Source of the DNA: Olleya sediminilitoris | Lineage (GTDB): Bacteria; Bacteroidota; Bacteroidia; Flavobacteriales; Flavobacteriaceae | Direction of reading: 5' to 3' | NCBI RefSeq assembly: GCF_016785945.1 | Contig: NZ_JAEMEF010000003.1 | Location: forward strand, 1-64,000 | DNA length: 64,000 bases | In this document: positions 43,146 through 53,500 of the stretch, one piece after another | Position numbering within the stretch: position 1 is the first letter of the stretch | How the letters are laid out: each line of letters begins with the position of its first letter | Notes under the pieces: generated by a model | Told to the model about the DNA's origin: nothing | Database searches by the model: none | The model's input: the letters and a program-made list of their open reading frames with translations, nothing else | Position numbers and translations under genes: made by a program

Positions 43146-44030
43146 GTCATTTAAGTCCCAGTTGTAATCTTTGTAGCTAATTTTAGATTTCGCAGAAATA
43201 GTTACTTCTGTATACTTGTTTAAAAAATCAATCAAACTTCCGTTTTGCTCAAAATCTTTACTAAACCATCTAAATATTTTAGATAATTTTAATGTGTTTT
43301 TAGAGATTTCATTTCTGTTTGTATCACTTAAAAACTCTTGAGTAGCCAAGGTTAATTGTTGTTCTAAATTATCTGCTGTAAATGCAGTGTTTTGTAATTT
43401 AGGACAAGAGTAAGAGGCGCAAACAATAGCAAAATGTATACGTGGTTCGTCCATTTTACGTAGTATTTTATGCTCTATATCTTCAAGATTATACCATTTG
43501 TCACCAAATTGCCATAAACGTTGTTCCCAAGGGTTTTTAATATCTTTTATACTTTTTACAGGATAGTTTTTTATAATTAAATCTATTGTTAAAGCATTAT
43601 AAGCGTTGATCCAAAAGGCTAGTTTTTCTTCTTTTGACCAATCTTCTATTGTTTCAGCGTGTGTTAAAGCATCGATGTAAATAGCAAGAGTAGTTTTATC
43701 TTCTCTAAACTTTTTGTAGTCTACGTTTCCTGAGATAGAAACATGCTTTTGTAAAAGCTTATTCCATCTTTGGTGACTAAAATTTTCTGTTTTTGTTCCC
43801 TTAGGAGGCAAAGGTGGCAGAGGTGTTTTTTCTGTAAGTTTTATAGTTTCGGTATGAGAAGAAAGTGTGTCCTTCTTTACAGTATTGACTATATCTTTTT
43901 TACTTTCAGCTTCAGCTATAGCTTCTTTTTTAATTGTATTAGTTACTATTTGGGTATTTGATGTAGTTTGTTTTGTGCTTTTACAAGCGCAAAACAAGAC
44001 TAATAATGCTAAGGTTAAAAGTTGTTTCAT
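43143..44030 (-). CDS. DUF547 lipoprotein
   Basis: 295 aa. The lipobox-like LFCACKS gives a cysteine at about 16, followed by a Thr/Lys/Glu-rich linker and the DUF547 core (FWINAYNALTIDLIIKNYP, FAIVCASYSCPK). It overlaps the sterol-desaturase gene by 4 nt. Paralogue of the protein at 37661-38377. Confidence 0.82.
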   Translation of the reverse strand: MKQLLTLALLVLFCACKSTKQTTSNTQIVTNTIKKEAIAEAESKKDIVNTVKKDTLSSHTETIKLTEKTPLPPLPPKGTKTENFSHQRWNKLLQKHVSISGNVDYKKFREDKTTLAIYIDALTHAETIEDWSKEEKLAFWINAYNALTIDLIIKNYPVKSIKDIKNPWEQRLWQFGDKWYNLEDIEHKILRKMDEPRIHFAIVCASYSCPKLQNTAFTADNLEQQLTLATQEFLSDTNRNEISKNTLKLSKIFRWFSKDFEQNGSLIDFLNKYTEVTISAKSKISYKDYNWDLND

Positions 44031-44908
44031 TTTTTTAAAGGATATAATTCTTGACTAATAAAATCTTTAGGGAAGTTCTCATCTCCTTCAAAACCTAACT
44101 CGATATCACGACCATCATGCGGAATGTAATTGGTTTTAAAAATATAATCCCAAATACTTAACGTTATACCAAAATTAACACCAAACTTTGTGTGTTCTGG
44201 CAAGTGTTTTACATGATGCCAAATGTGCATTTTTGGATTGTTAAATACATATTTTAAAACACCATAATCCCAACCTAAATTAGCATGATTTAAGTGTCCA
44301 ACAGTTATTGCAAAAAAGTGGACTATTGCAACGTGTTGCGCATCAAAACCGCCAATTATGGCAATTGGTATGTATAACATGGATTTATATAAAACCGGTT
44401 CCATCCAATGGTAGCGTAAATGAGCAGCAAATCCCATTTCTTTAACACTGTGATGTACTTTATGGAAGTTCCATAAAAACTCAAAGCGATGTAAAAGGTT
44501 GTGTGTCACCCATTGTGTAAAATCAGAAATTATAAAGAAAATAAATAGTCCTAACCACAATGGTAAATTATCTACATCAAACAATTGAAAACTTGAAATA
44601 GATAAACCAACAACTCCTAAAATATCATCAAAAAAACTTGCAGCAGTATTAGATAAAGCTATTAATACAATAAGATTTAGTAAAAAGAAATTAAAAAACA
44701 TGTAAAACGTATCTAACCAAAAATCTTTACGGAAAATAGATTGTTTTTTACGCCAAGGAAAAATAATTTCTAAACCCCAAACAACTAATGATATTATGAT
44801 TAACCCATAAAAATAGTTGTCCCAATTATTTGGGAATATAATCTGGTGTTTTAAATAGTTCCAATAGCCAAAGTAGGCGTTTTTTATTATTTCTAAATAC
44901 TTTTCCAT
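44027..44908 (-). CDS. Fatty acid hydroxylase/sterol desaturase family membrane enzyme
   Basis: 293 aa. The His-box di-iron motifs are seen: HNLLH, HKVHH, HLNH and HIWHH, on a background of four or more membrane helices. It introduces hydroxyl groups or double bonds into lipids. In an arsenosugar-type locus it could act on an arsenolipid or other envelope lipid, which is speculation. Confidence 0.85.
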   Translation of the reverse strand: MEKYLEIIKNAYFGYWNYLKHQIIFPNNWDNYFYGLIIISLVVWGLEIIFPWRKKQSIFRKDFWLDTFYMFFNFFLLNLIVLIALSNTAASFFDDILGVVGLSISSFQLFDVDNLPLWLGLFIFFIISDFTQWVTHNLLHRFEFLWNFHKVHHSVKEMGFAAHLRYHWMEPVLYKSMLYIPIAIIGGFDAQHVAIVHFFAITVGHLNHANLGWDYGVLKYVFNNPKMHIWHHVKHLPEHTKFGVNFGITLSIWDYIFKTNYIPHDGRDIELGFEGDENFPKDFISQELYPLKK

Positions 44909-44941
44909 AGCTGGCTAAATTAGCCTTTTAGTTACTTTTTT

Positions 44942-44961
44942 GATGTAACTAAAGTTACATC
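44942..44961. repeat. 20-bp palindrome upstream of the sterol-desaturase gene
   Basis: GATGTAACT and AGTTACATC flank AA. It is 34 nt upstream of the ATG at 44908 and just past the nucleoside phosphorylase stop. No T-run follows on the minus strand, so it is more like an operator than a terminator. Confidence 0.5.
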
Positions 44962-44964
44962 GTG

Positions 44965-45777
44965 TTATAGTTTTTCTATCAACCCTTTAAATAGTGCAAT
45001 CATATCTGGTTCTGCTTTATTAGCCATTGCTATAATTTCGCTAATGTCTACAGGTTTTAGATTACTTGGGTCGCATTCGTCTGTTAAAACTGACACTGCA
45101 GCTACTTTTAAATTTAAATGATTAGCAACAATTACTTCTGGGACAGTACTCATCCCAACTGCATCTGCACCAATAATTTTAAGCATGCGGTATTCGGCTC
45201 TAGTTTCTAATTGTGGTCCAACAACACTAGCGTAAACACCTTCATGTAATTTTATATTATTAGCTTTTGCTATAGCTTTAATTTTTGCATTTATGTCTAA
45301 ATCATAAGGTGCACTCATGTCTGCAAAACGTTCGCCAAGCTCAGCAACACCTTTAAAAGCTAGAGGAGAACTTCCTTGTAAGTTAATATGATCGTCAATA
45401 AGCATTAATTCACCTTTCTTAAAGTTTAAATTAATAGCACCAGAAGCATTAGATACCAATAGTGTTTTGATACCCAATTTTTCCATAATTCTAACTGGGT
45501 AAGTAACATCTTGTAAGCTGTAACCTTCATAAACATGAAAACGACCTTGCATTACAATTACTTTTTTTCTAGCTAAGGTTCCGTAAATTAATTTTCCTTT
45601 ATGAAACTCGACAGTAGCTGTAGGGAAATTAGGAATGTGATTATAGCTCACCTCTTGAATTACCTCAAGCTCATCAGTTAGTTTTCCTAATCCAGTACCT
45701 AAAATAATACCAACTTCTGGTTGGTCAAATCCTTTTTCTTTTAGGTATTCTACGGTTTTATTTATTTGTTTTATCAT
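44965..45777 (-). CDS. Purine nucleoside phosphorylase I
   Basis: 270 aa from the ATG at 45777; a TTG two codons earlier is less likely. Motifs GIILGTGLGKL, SNASGAINL, GPQLETRAEYRML and VGMSTVPEVIVANH are those of trimeric purine nucleoside phosphorylase. In arsenosugar formation, removal of adenine from the arsenic-bearing nucleoside is needed, which fits its place here. It overlaps the TIGR04282 gene by 20 nt. Confidence 0.9.
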   Translation of the reverse strand: MIKQINKTVEYLKEKGFDQPEVGIILGTGLGKLTDELEVIQEVSYNHIPNFPTATVEFHKGKLIYGTLARKKVIVMQGRFHVYEGYSLQDVTYPVRIMEKLGIKTLLVSNASGAINLNFKKGELMLIDDHINLQGSSPLAFKGVAELGERFADMSAPYDLDINAKIKAIAKANNIKLHEGVYASVVGPQLETRAEYRMLKIIGADAVGMSTVPEVIVANHLNLKVAAVSVLTDECDPSNLKPVDISEIIAMANKAEPDMIALFKGLIEKL

Positions 45778-46378
45778 GTTCAATTAAGGCTTTTAAGGTT
45801 TGGTTGTTGGACATATCTTCGTATGTGTCAACATCATTTAATGGTTCTAACAAAAATACGTTTTCCTTAACTAAATCTTTCATGGTGTCTTCAAAAACTG
45901 TTTCTGTTCCCCAAGATTTATTTTCAAAAATTGCTGGATGCAATTGTTTCATTCCTAAAAGATAATAGCCACCATCTATTGCAGGTCCAATCACTGCATC
46001 ATTATTATCTAAAGCGTCAAAAGCTTGATTAATATGTTCGGGTTTTAGATCATATAAATCGCTACCAACAATAACTATTTTAGTATAGCCAGAATCAAAA
46101 CCAGTTTTAAATGCATTAGACATTCTTACACCTAAGTGGTCACCAGATTGTTGCTGTTTTTGGTAAATATCAGCATTCCAAAGGTCGTTTTCTCTAATTT
46201 TAACCGAGTAATATACTGCTTTGTCACTGTCTATTTGTTGTAAAACACTTTCAGTGTGTTCTAATAATTTTTTATATATCGCTAAAGCGGAAATATTGCC
46301 AATAGTCTTAGCTAATCTTGTTTTTACTTTTCCTAACTCAGGGTTTCTGGTAAAGGTTATTACTAGATTTTTATGCAT
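45758..46378 (-). CDS. TIGR04282-type (DUF2064) glycosyltransferase-like protein
   Basis: 206 aa. The nucleotidyl/glycosyl-transferase-like core shows PELGKVKTRLAKTIG at the start, IVGSDLYDL, and GPAIDGGYYLLGMK. It is one of two DUF2064 copies in this cluster. A three-mismatch copy of the dispersed 14-mer at 46280-46293 codes its I-S-A-L-A stretch. Confidence 0.82.
   Translation of the reverse strand: MHKNLVITFTRNPELGKVKTRLAKTIGNISALAIYKKLLEHTESVLQQIDSDKAVYYSVKIRENDLWNADIYQKQQQSGDHLGVRMSNAFKTGFDSGYTKIVIVGSDLYDLKPEHINQAFDALDNNDAVIGPAIDGGYYLLGMKQLHPAIFENKSWGTETVFEDTMKDLVKENVFLLEPLNDVDTYEDMSNNQTLKALIEHDKTNK
46280..46293 (+). repeat. Dispersed 14-mer, three mismatches in the centre
   Basis: CGCTAAAGCGGAAA; flanks keep the consensus CGCT and GCGGAAA. 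It is followed by the same ATATTGCCAATAG as the copy at 33962. Confidence 0.5.
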
Positions 46379-46384
46379 GAATTT

Positions 46385-46897
46385 TTATTTTTTTGTAGAA
46401 GTTGTCTCAAATACTTTAATCCCTTTAGTTAACCATTTGCTCCAAGCTTCATTAAAAGTATGTATTTGTTCTGTTTCATTGTCTTCGGAATCTACTACAG
46501 TAAAATCATTGTTTTTCCACTCAAAAATGCCACCATACAGATTAAGTACATTGGTGTAGCCTTCATCTTTTAGTTTTTTAGCAATGGTTTCTGATCGTAT
46601 TCCTAAGGAGCAATACACGACTATTTTTTGATCTTTATTAGTGTGTTTTTCGGTAACCGTTTTGATGTCAAAAAAATCGTAACCTACCAAAGTTGCATTT
46701 TTAATATGACTAATTTCAAATTCTTTAGGTTCTCTTGCGTCTAAGATAATAGCGTCAGTTTTTGGCATTGCCAATTCTTGAACGGTAATGTAGGGAACAC
46801 TGTTTTTATTGTGTTTTTTTAGTAATTCATCTAGTGTGTCTTGCGCTATGCTTTGTGCAGCAAAAAGACTTATAAATAAAAATAATATTGTTTTCAT
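46385..46897 (-). CDS. Rhodanese-like sulphurtransferase (secreted)
   Basis: 170 aa from the ATG at 46897, which gives a clean signal peptide (ending FAAQSIAQ); a longer frame would run into the preceding gene. The active-site loop is VVYCSLGIRSE. It is a single-domain rhodanese in the periplasm. Confidence 0.82.
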   Translation of the reverse strand: MKTILFLFISLFAAQSIAQDTLDELLKKHNKNSVPYITVQELAMPKTDAIILDAREPKEFEISHIKNATLVGYDFFDIKTVTEKHTNKDQKIVVYCSLGIRSETIAKKLKDEGYTNVLNLYGGIFEWKNNDFTVVDSEDNETEQIHTFNEAWSKWLTKGIKVFETTSTKK

Positions 46898-46901
46898 AAT
46901 G

Positions 46902-47729
46902 TTATAAATTAATTCCGAAACCTTGTAATCCACTTTCAATAGCTGGTAAAATCTCGGTATTATCCCAAATACCAGTCACTATTGTTCTTGCGTATTCTTC
47001 TGGTAACAAACCGTTTTTCATTAAACTATTAGTTAGCTTATAGTTATAGTCGAGCGTATGATGCGTAAATTTCATTTCACCATTAATGTCTTCTAAAATG
47101 GCATACCAAACTTGTGGTGATCCATCATTAGCAGGCATACCAATAACACCTGGATTTAGCCATAATTTGTTGTCTTGCTCATGACTAAAAGGTAACCCAC
47201 AATGTCCAGCAATAATAACATCGCTTTTAGTTGCATCTATTGTTTTTGCCTTAATATTCCAGTCTGTAGATTTAAATACAAATTCTGATACATTAAAATA
47301 ATCACCATGGACAACGGTTACTTTTTTATTAGCATAATTAAAAGTGATATGATCCGGAAACATTGCTAAATACGCTATCGAGTTTTTACTTAGTTTGCTT
47401 TGTGCATAAGGATACCAAAGTTTAGAAAACCCATCACATCGTGAGCCTTCTGTAAAATCGCAACCGCAATCTGCTTCACCTTTAGTTAATTGGATTTCTA
47501 CATTACCTAAAATACTTTTGGCTTTCCATAATTTTAAAAGCTGTACCGTTTCTTCGGGTTGTGCACAATAGCCAACAACATCTCCTGTGCAAATACAGTT
47601 TTCTGGAGCAATATTTTGCTGTTCAGCAATAGCTTTAAGTGCTTCTAAGGCTTGAAGATTACTGTAAACACCTCCAAAAAGCAAGACTTTACCAGATAAT
47701 GTGCCTATATTATTTATTGTTTTATCCAT
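46902..47729 (-). CDS. Metallophosphoesterase-like protein lacking the first metal motif
   Basis: 275 aa. GDVVGYCAQPEE, a GNxE-like motif (LGNVEIQL), VVHGDYF and IAGHCGLPF follow metallophosphoesterase order, but the first motif, normally DxHxN, reads GGVYSN, so Asp and His are missing. An extra cysteine group (CGCDF, C near 134) could bind metal. It overlaps the symporter gene by 16 nt. Confidence 0.75.
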   Translation of the reverse strand: MDKTINNIGTLSGKVLLFGGVYSNLQALEALKAIAEQQNIAPENCICTGDVVGYCAQPEETVQLLKLWKAKSILGNVEIQLTKGEADCGCDFTEGSRCDGFSKLWYPYAQSKLSKNSIAYLAMFPDHITFNYANKKVTVVHGDYFNVSEFVFKSTDWNIKAKTIDATKSDVIIAGHCGLPFSHEQDNKLWLNPGVIGMPANDGSPQVWYAILEDINGEMKFTHHTLDYNYKLTNSLMKNGLLPEEYARTIVTGIWDNTEILPAIESGLQGFGINL

Positions 47730-49048
47730 CTAGGAACGAAATATAAAAGGTTACAACTAAAAATGCCCCAAACATTGACCCAAAGTAAATCAGCATAACG
47801 ACCCTTTGTAAAAATTAAAGCTTCTGGGAACACTTTGAATACTAATAAAAAACCAAAAATTATACCACAACCAATACTTAAATAGAAGCTAATTTTTGGC
47901 ACTTTATAACTCCAGAATACAAATATTGGTGTTAAACCAATGACCATAGTTCCAGATATTGTGGTGGCAGAAAGGATTTCGGCATTAAAAAAGATTGGGA
48001 TTGTACCAAGTACAGCAATTGCTACCATTGCTAATCTACCAAATGATAGGCTTTTGCCTAATTCCAAATCGACTGCCAATAATTTTGAAAACGATGAAAA
48101 CGTCGAATCCAAGGTTGAAGCTGCTGAGGTAATCATAATAAAATTAATGACTAATAATACTACAACTCCAAATGCTTTTCCAACCTCTACAGCTGCTTGT
48201 CCTTTTAAATCTTGAGTTTGTGCATACACACCAATTAAACTAAAAAGCACAATGCAAATGGCACCTAATAAGCTAGCCCATAAAAAGCTTTTTCTAGTCA
48301 CTTTTGGTGAACTGATAAAAGCTCTGTCAGTTAGTACAGGATCATGAAAAGGATAGCTAAAAGATTGTATTATGGCTGCAAAAAATAGGTTTAAACCTAG
48401 TTCAAAACTCCAAGTTCCAGAGTTTACAATGTCTTTTGTATTAAAATTTTCAACTGAAAAAATAGTATATAAAATAATGATTAATAGTACAGAAAATAAG
48501 ACCATTTGTATCACGTCTGTAAATATTGAGCTACTCAAACCACCTTTTATAGCATAGCTTAATGTTAGTAATGTAAATACAATTATAGCAGTGTAATAGC
48601 TAGCACTTCCTGTTTCACCAAAGTAAGAGCCAATAACCATGGTATTACTCCAAACCTCATTAAATAATCTAATAATAATTAAAAACGTGAAGACTCCAAC
48701 CGCTTTTTTGCCAAATTTACTAGTTAAAAAGTCATGAATACTTGTAAAGCCACCTTTGGTACGTAATTGATAAATTAGTAATCCAGCAACTGCAAAACTG
48801 AGATAATATCCAGCATAAGCGACACCTCCAACTAGACCAAAATCTAATCCTAAATTGGCAGCATTAGTAATACTTTTGGCAAAAATCCAAGAGATTATTA
48901 AACTACCAGTTAGTACTAAAACATTTGGCGACTTTTTGTTGTGATTGGCTTTAAAAAAAGATGTAGTGGTTTTTGCATAAGGTGATAAGGCAAACAAGAT
49001 TAAACTTGAAGCTATTACTAAAATCCATTGCCAAATTTCTGTACTCAT
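47714..49048 (-). CDS. Sodium:solute symporter (SSS) family protein
   Basis: 444 aa with about 13 membrane helices. SSS features include a conserved unwound segment GGVAYAGYYLSFAVAGL, GGLSSSIFTDVIQMVLF and SAASTLDSTFSSFSKLLAVDL. The solute is unknown. It lies 3 nt downstream of the SusD gene, so it is likely co-transcribed with the outer-membrane pair. Confidence 0.85.
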   Translation of the reverse strand: MSTEIWQWILVIASSLILFALSPYAKTTTSFFKANHNKKSPNVLVLTGSLIISWIFAKSITNAANLGLDFGLVGGVAYAGYYLSFAVAGLLIYQLRTKGGFTSIHDFLTSKFGKKAVGVFTFLIIIRLFNEVWSNTMVIGSYFGETGSASYYTAIIVFTLLTLSYAIKGGLSSSIFTDVIQMVLFSVLLIIILYTIFSVENFNTKDIVNSGTWSFELGLNLFFAAIIQSFSYPFHDPVLTDRAFISSPKVTRKSFLWASLLGAICIVLFSLIGVYAQTQDLKGQAAVEVGKAFGVVVLLVINFIMITSAASTLDSTFSSFSKLLAVDLELGKSLSFGRLAMVAIAVLGTIPIFFNAEILSATTISGTMVIGLTPIFVFWSYKVPKISFYLSIGCGIIFGFLLVFKVFPEALIFTKGRYADLLWVNVWGIFSCNLLYFVPRWIKQ

Positions 49049-49051
49049 TTT

Positions 49052-50497
49052 TTAGTTTTGGTCCCACCAAACTGGGAAGTTAATATCATTACCATTAGTT
49101 GCACTTGCTGCTTGATTATAGTTTTCGGCATTTAAAGCTTCTTCTTCTGCAGGATAAGGCATTCTTACAGGTATTAATCCATTGTTTAAACTTGCAGATA
49201 TTGCATTAAACTCAGGAAAACCTGTACGTCTGTAGTCTACCCAACCTTCATAACCATTTATAAGATTAGCAATCCATTTTTGGGTGATAATTTGTTGTAA
49301 AGGTGTTGTTCCAGGTGCATTATAAGCAGCATTGGTTGTTAGGTACGTTGCAGGTAAATCGGTTTGCCAATACTCAAAAGCTTGTGCGACTCCTGTTTCA
49401 TATAATTCTTGTGCGTTGGCGCTAATTAAGCCTTTTAAAGCAGCTTCAGCTAAAATAAAATGAACTTCCCAAGAGGTTATAAAATTAGCATCCAAAACCG
49501 AAGTGTCTTCTCTAAAAGCACTTCCAGCTAACGAATAGTCTGCCAAAGCAATTGATGTTGATGAAGCATCAATACCATTAATCAATCCATTAAATTGATT
49601 AGAAGACGAGTTTTCAAAAGGTTTGAAAAACGTACTTATTCTATCATCATTTAGGTCAATTAAAATGTTTTCCATCGTTTCCGATAAGACAAAATTATTA
49701 AAATCTCCTATTCTTAATTGAGCCAATCTAAAGCTGTTTGGATCTGTGTTTGTAAAGTTGAAAATAGCATTTTCAGCTGTAGCTGAAATATAATTATCTT
49801 CATTATATATGGTTTGTAATTCAGTTGAAACATCCACTTGATCGGAAATACGAAGCAAATATTTTAATTTTAAACTATTTGCAAATTTTACCCAAGCGTC
49901 TAAATCTCCATTAAATAAAATATCTCCTTCCAACGGAATCGCTAGATCGTAATTTGTAATAGCTTCAATCCCTTTATCAAGGTTATCTAATATCCCGTCT
50001 TCATTTAAATAAATAGATTCTTGACTGTCATAACTTGGTGTAACGGTTCCCTCTATTCCATTAAAGGCTTCAAAATAGGGCACATCACCAAACAAATCTG
50101 TTAATCCTGCTGCCATATATGCTTTTAAAATTAAAGCAGGACCTTCATAGACTTTAAAGGTTGAGGTGGTTTTGGATTGTGTTAATATAATCTCGTTATC
50201 ACGTAAATTGGTGTAAAATATTGGCCAAGGATTTCCACCTAATTGTGGCGATTTTAAGGCGTGTCTGTCAAATAAATTGAAATCTAAGGCAGTCCTGTGT
50301 TGCGATAATAAATCTCCAGCAACAAAACCTTCATAACTCATTTGTTCTCCAAAATCATAAATAACCTGACGTAGTAGCAAACTAGGTTGTACTGTGTTTG
50401 GCGCATTAGGATTGGTGTTTATGTCTTCAAAGTCTTTAGTGCAACTTGTCATTAAAAGAAGCGTAAAAAAACTTAATATGTATAATGTGTTTTTCAT
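49052..50497 (-). CDS. SusD/RagB-family lipoprotein
   Basis: 481 aa. The lipobox LLMTSC is followed by DFEDINTNPNAP, and the SusD-like TPR helices and C-terminal SusD signature region follow. It is the surface lid of the partner SusC pore, 10 nt upstream. No glycosidase is near, so the ligand need not be a glycan. Confidence 0.9.
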   Translation of the reverse strand: MKNTLYILSFFTLLLMTSCTKDFEDINTNPNAPNTVQPSLLLRQVIYDFGEQMSYEGFVAGDLLSQHRTALDFNLFDRHALKSPQLGGNPWPIFYTNLRDNEIILTQSKTTSTFKVYEGPALILKAYMAAGLTDLFGDVPYFEAFNGIEGTVTPSYDSQESIYLNEDGILDNLDKGIEAITNYDLAIPLEGDILFNGDLDAWVKFANSLKLKYLLRISDQVDVSTELQTIYNEDNYISATAENAIFNFTNTDPNSFRLAQLRIGDFNNFVLSETMENILIDLNDDRISTFFKPFENSSSNQFNGLINGIDASSTSIALADYSLAGSAFREDTSVLDANFITSWEVHFILAEAALKGLISANAQELYETGVAQAFEYWQTDLPATYLTTNAAYNAPGTTPLQQIITQKWIANLINGYEGWVDYRRTGFPEFNAISASLNNGLIPVRMPYPAEEEALNAENYNQAASATNGNDINFPVWWDQN

Positions 50498-50507
50498 GAT
50501 GTGTCTA

Positions 50508-53500
50508 TTAAAAATTTAAACTTGCTTTTAATCCAAAACTGCGTGATGTGGCATAACTCATGTCTTCTACACCACTAACAAAACCGTTACCTTGTACTGC
50601 TAATTGTTCTGGGTCAAAGTGTGGGTTTTCAGTAATAACAAATAGGTTTTTACCAATTAAAGACACTGCAATGTCTCCACCTTCTTTTAAGCCTAAAAAG
50701 CCCTCTTTTAATTTAAAATTATAGCCAACAGAAAATTGTCTCAATTTTAGGTAAGAGGCATCGTAGACGTTGTTTTCTTCGTGGTTTCTGTCGTAAAACT
50801 GTCTGTAGTAGCTTTCAGCAGTAATGGCAATAGTATTAGGTGTTCCAGATTGTGTTACACCTTCTGCAATAATACCATCTTCTGGTCTGTACTCTGTTTC
50901 GGCTAATTGTCCTCCAACATTACCTAAAGCACTGGTTCTTGATACAATTTCTCCACCTTGTCTCCAATCAAACAAAAAGCTAGCAGACCAGTTTTTGTAG
51001 TTAAAATCGTTGCTCCATCCTAAAGTGAAATCTGGATTATAGTTTCCTAGTTTTTGTAGGTTGTTATCTGCAATGTAGTTTCCGTTGTCATCAATTATAA
51101 ATTGATCATTTTCATTTTTTAAATATCCAGTACCATAAATGTCTCCAATCTGTCCACCTTCTTCAACTTGAAACCAAACCGTTTGATTGGCACTATCATA
51201 AATTCGGCTATAAGCCAAAGTTAAACGACCGTCTGCTTGCGGTAACTCTTCAATAGTTGCTTTGTTTTTAGCAAAATTGAAGGTTGTATTCCATTTAAAA
51301 TTAGACGTTTTAATAGGAGTGAACCCAGCGATAATTTCGACACCAGTCGATTTTACTTTTCCACCATTAACGACTTGTTGATCATAACCTGACGAAATTG
51401 GTATTGGTAATGAAATTATTTGATCTTTTGTTATAGCATTATAATAGGTAAAGTCAAAACGAATACGATCTTTCAAGAAACGTAAATCTGCACCAAATTC
51501 GTAATTAGTGGTGCTTTCTGGTTTTAATTCTGAATTAGGAATAAAATCCTGATTACTAAAAGTAGGTTGACTGTTAAAAGGTGTTTGCGATACAAAAGCT
51601 CCGGAAGTTTGATATGGATTAGTATCGTTACCAACCTGTGCCACACTGGCTCTTAGTTTTGCAAAAGATACAGCTTCAGGAAGCTCTGCAACATTGGATA
51701 AAATAAAACTGGCTGAAGCCGAAGGATAGAAAAAAGAAGTACCATCCACCGAAAAAGGTGTTGCTAAAGCACTAGACCAATCATTACGACCAGTAATGTC
51801 TAAAAACAGAAAATCTTTATAGCCTAATTTTGCAATTCCATAAAAGGAATTGATACGTTTTTTAGAGTCAAACTGAAACACTTCAATAGGTGATGCAGCA
51901 TTATTTAAATTAAAAATTCCAGGTTGTGCCAAACTAACCGTTTGTGATTGCTTGGTTGATGCTGTTTGGTTTAATCGGTTTCCACCAATGGATGCATCTA
52001 ATTTAAAATCGCCAAACGTATTATTGTAATTTAATAGAAAATCGGTATTAACTTCTCTGTAAAACACATCATGTTCTGCGTAAGCACCATTTTGAAAACG
52101 ATTACTAGAATACGCACGTTTTAGTAGTCTTTTTTCAGAGGAATAATCCATACCTGTTCTAACCTGAAGATTTAGATGGTCTGTAAATTTATGTGTAATA
52201 GCAACGTTTCCGAAGACACGATCACGATTAAAACTATTTGTGTTTTCGTATAAAATAAAATAAGGATTATCAAAAAACGTATAGTTAAAACTATATTGTT
52301 GTACACCTTCTAAACCTGGTTGCCAATAGTTTTTTAAGCTATTAATATCAAGGCTTCGTGGTCCCCAAGCTACCAAACTGTAATTTACATTTTCGCTACC
52401 ATAACCGTTAGATGGTCTGTTATCACTTGTAGAATTAGTGTATGATAATGAGGTTGAAATTGTTGTTTTTTCTGTGGGCTCAAAATTTAGTTTTGCAGCA
52501 ACAGTTTGTCGGTCTAAATTTACACCAGGAATAATAGATTCGCTTCTTAAATCTGTAAACGATAATCTATAATCACCAGTATCAAAACCATTAGAAATAG
52601 CAATATTGTTTATTGTAGTAATTCCTGTTTGGTAAAAATCTTTTAAGTTATCTGGATTAGACTGGAATAAGGTTGGTGTAATAGCGTCACCAGAATATAA
52701 AGCAGTGTCTCCACCACGTACAACAGTTCCGTTTGCTAATGTCACTGGACTATTAAACTGCGGAACGTAAATACCAGCATCCAATTGTGGTCCCCAAGAA
52801 TAGGTGATATTATCATTAATTCCGCCTCCAAGACCATCAACGTATTCAAATTGTCCAGAATTACCTTGACCATAACTGTTCTGAAAATCTGGTAATCTAA
52901 ACGCATTGTCAACAAATAACGACGTGTTAATGCTAATTCCTAAACCTTTAGTTTTTTTACCATCTTTGGTTTTAATAACAATCACTCCGTTGGATGCACG
53001 CGTACCATACAAAGCAGCAGCACTTGGACCTTTTAATACAGAAACCTCTTCGATATCGTCTGCATTAACTTCCATAGCTCCATTTCCAAAATCTATTTCC
53101 TGAAAACCAGCAGCAGCTTCGTTTGTAAAGTTAAAAACAGTGTTGTTGTTAATTGGCACACCATCCACTACAAACAAAGGATTGTTGTTAGAAAATGAGG
53201 CTTCACCACGAATCGTTATTTTTGAAGACGATCCAACACCTGTAGCACCTTGAGATACTGTAACACCTGCAAGTTTACCAGCCAAATTATCAATAAAGTT
53301 AACCGTTTTAACTTCGGTTAAACCTTCACTTTTTAAAGATTGTACCACATATCCAAGCTCTTTTGTATCTCGTTCTAGACCCAAAGCAGTTATAACTACT
53401 TCGTCTAAATTTGAGGTGTCTTCTTCTAAAATAACATTAATAACCGATTGATTATTAATTGCAATTTGTTGTGTTTTGTAACCAATAAATGAGAATGTTA

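Noticed and set aside
44942-44961. Rho-independent terminator of the nucleoside phosphorylase gene
   Set aside because: On the minus strand the palindrome is followed by A residues rather than a T-run.
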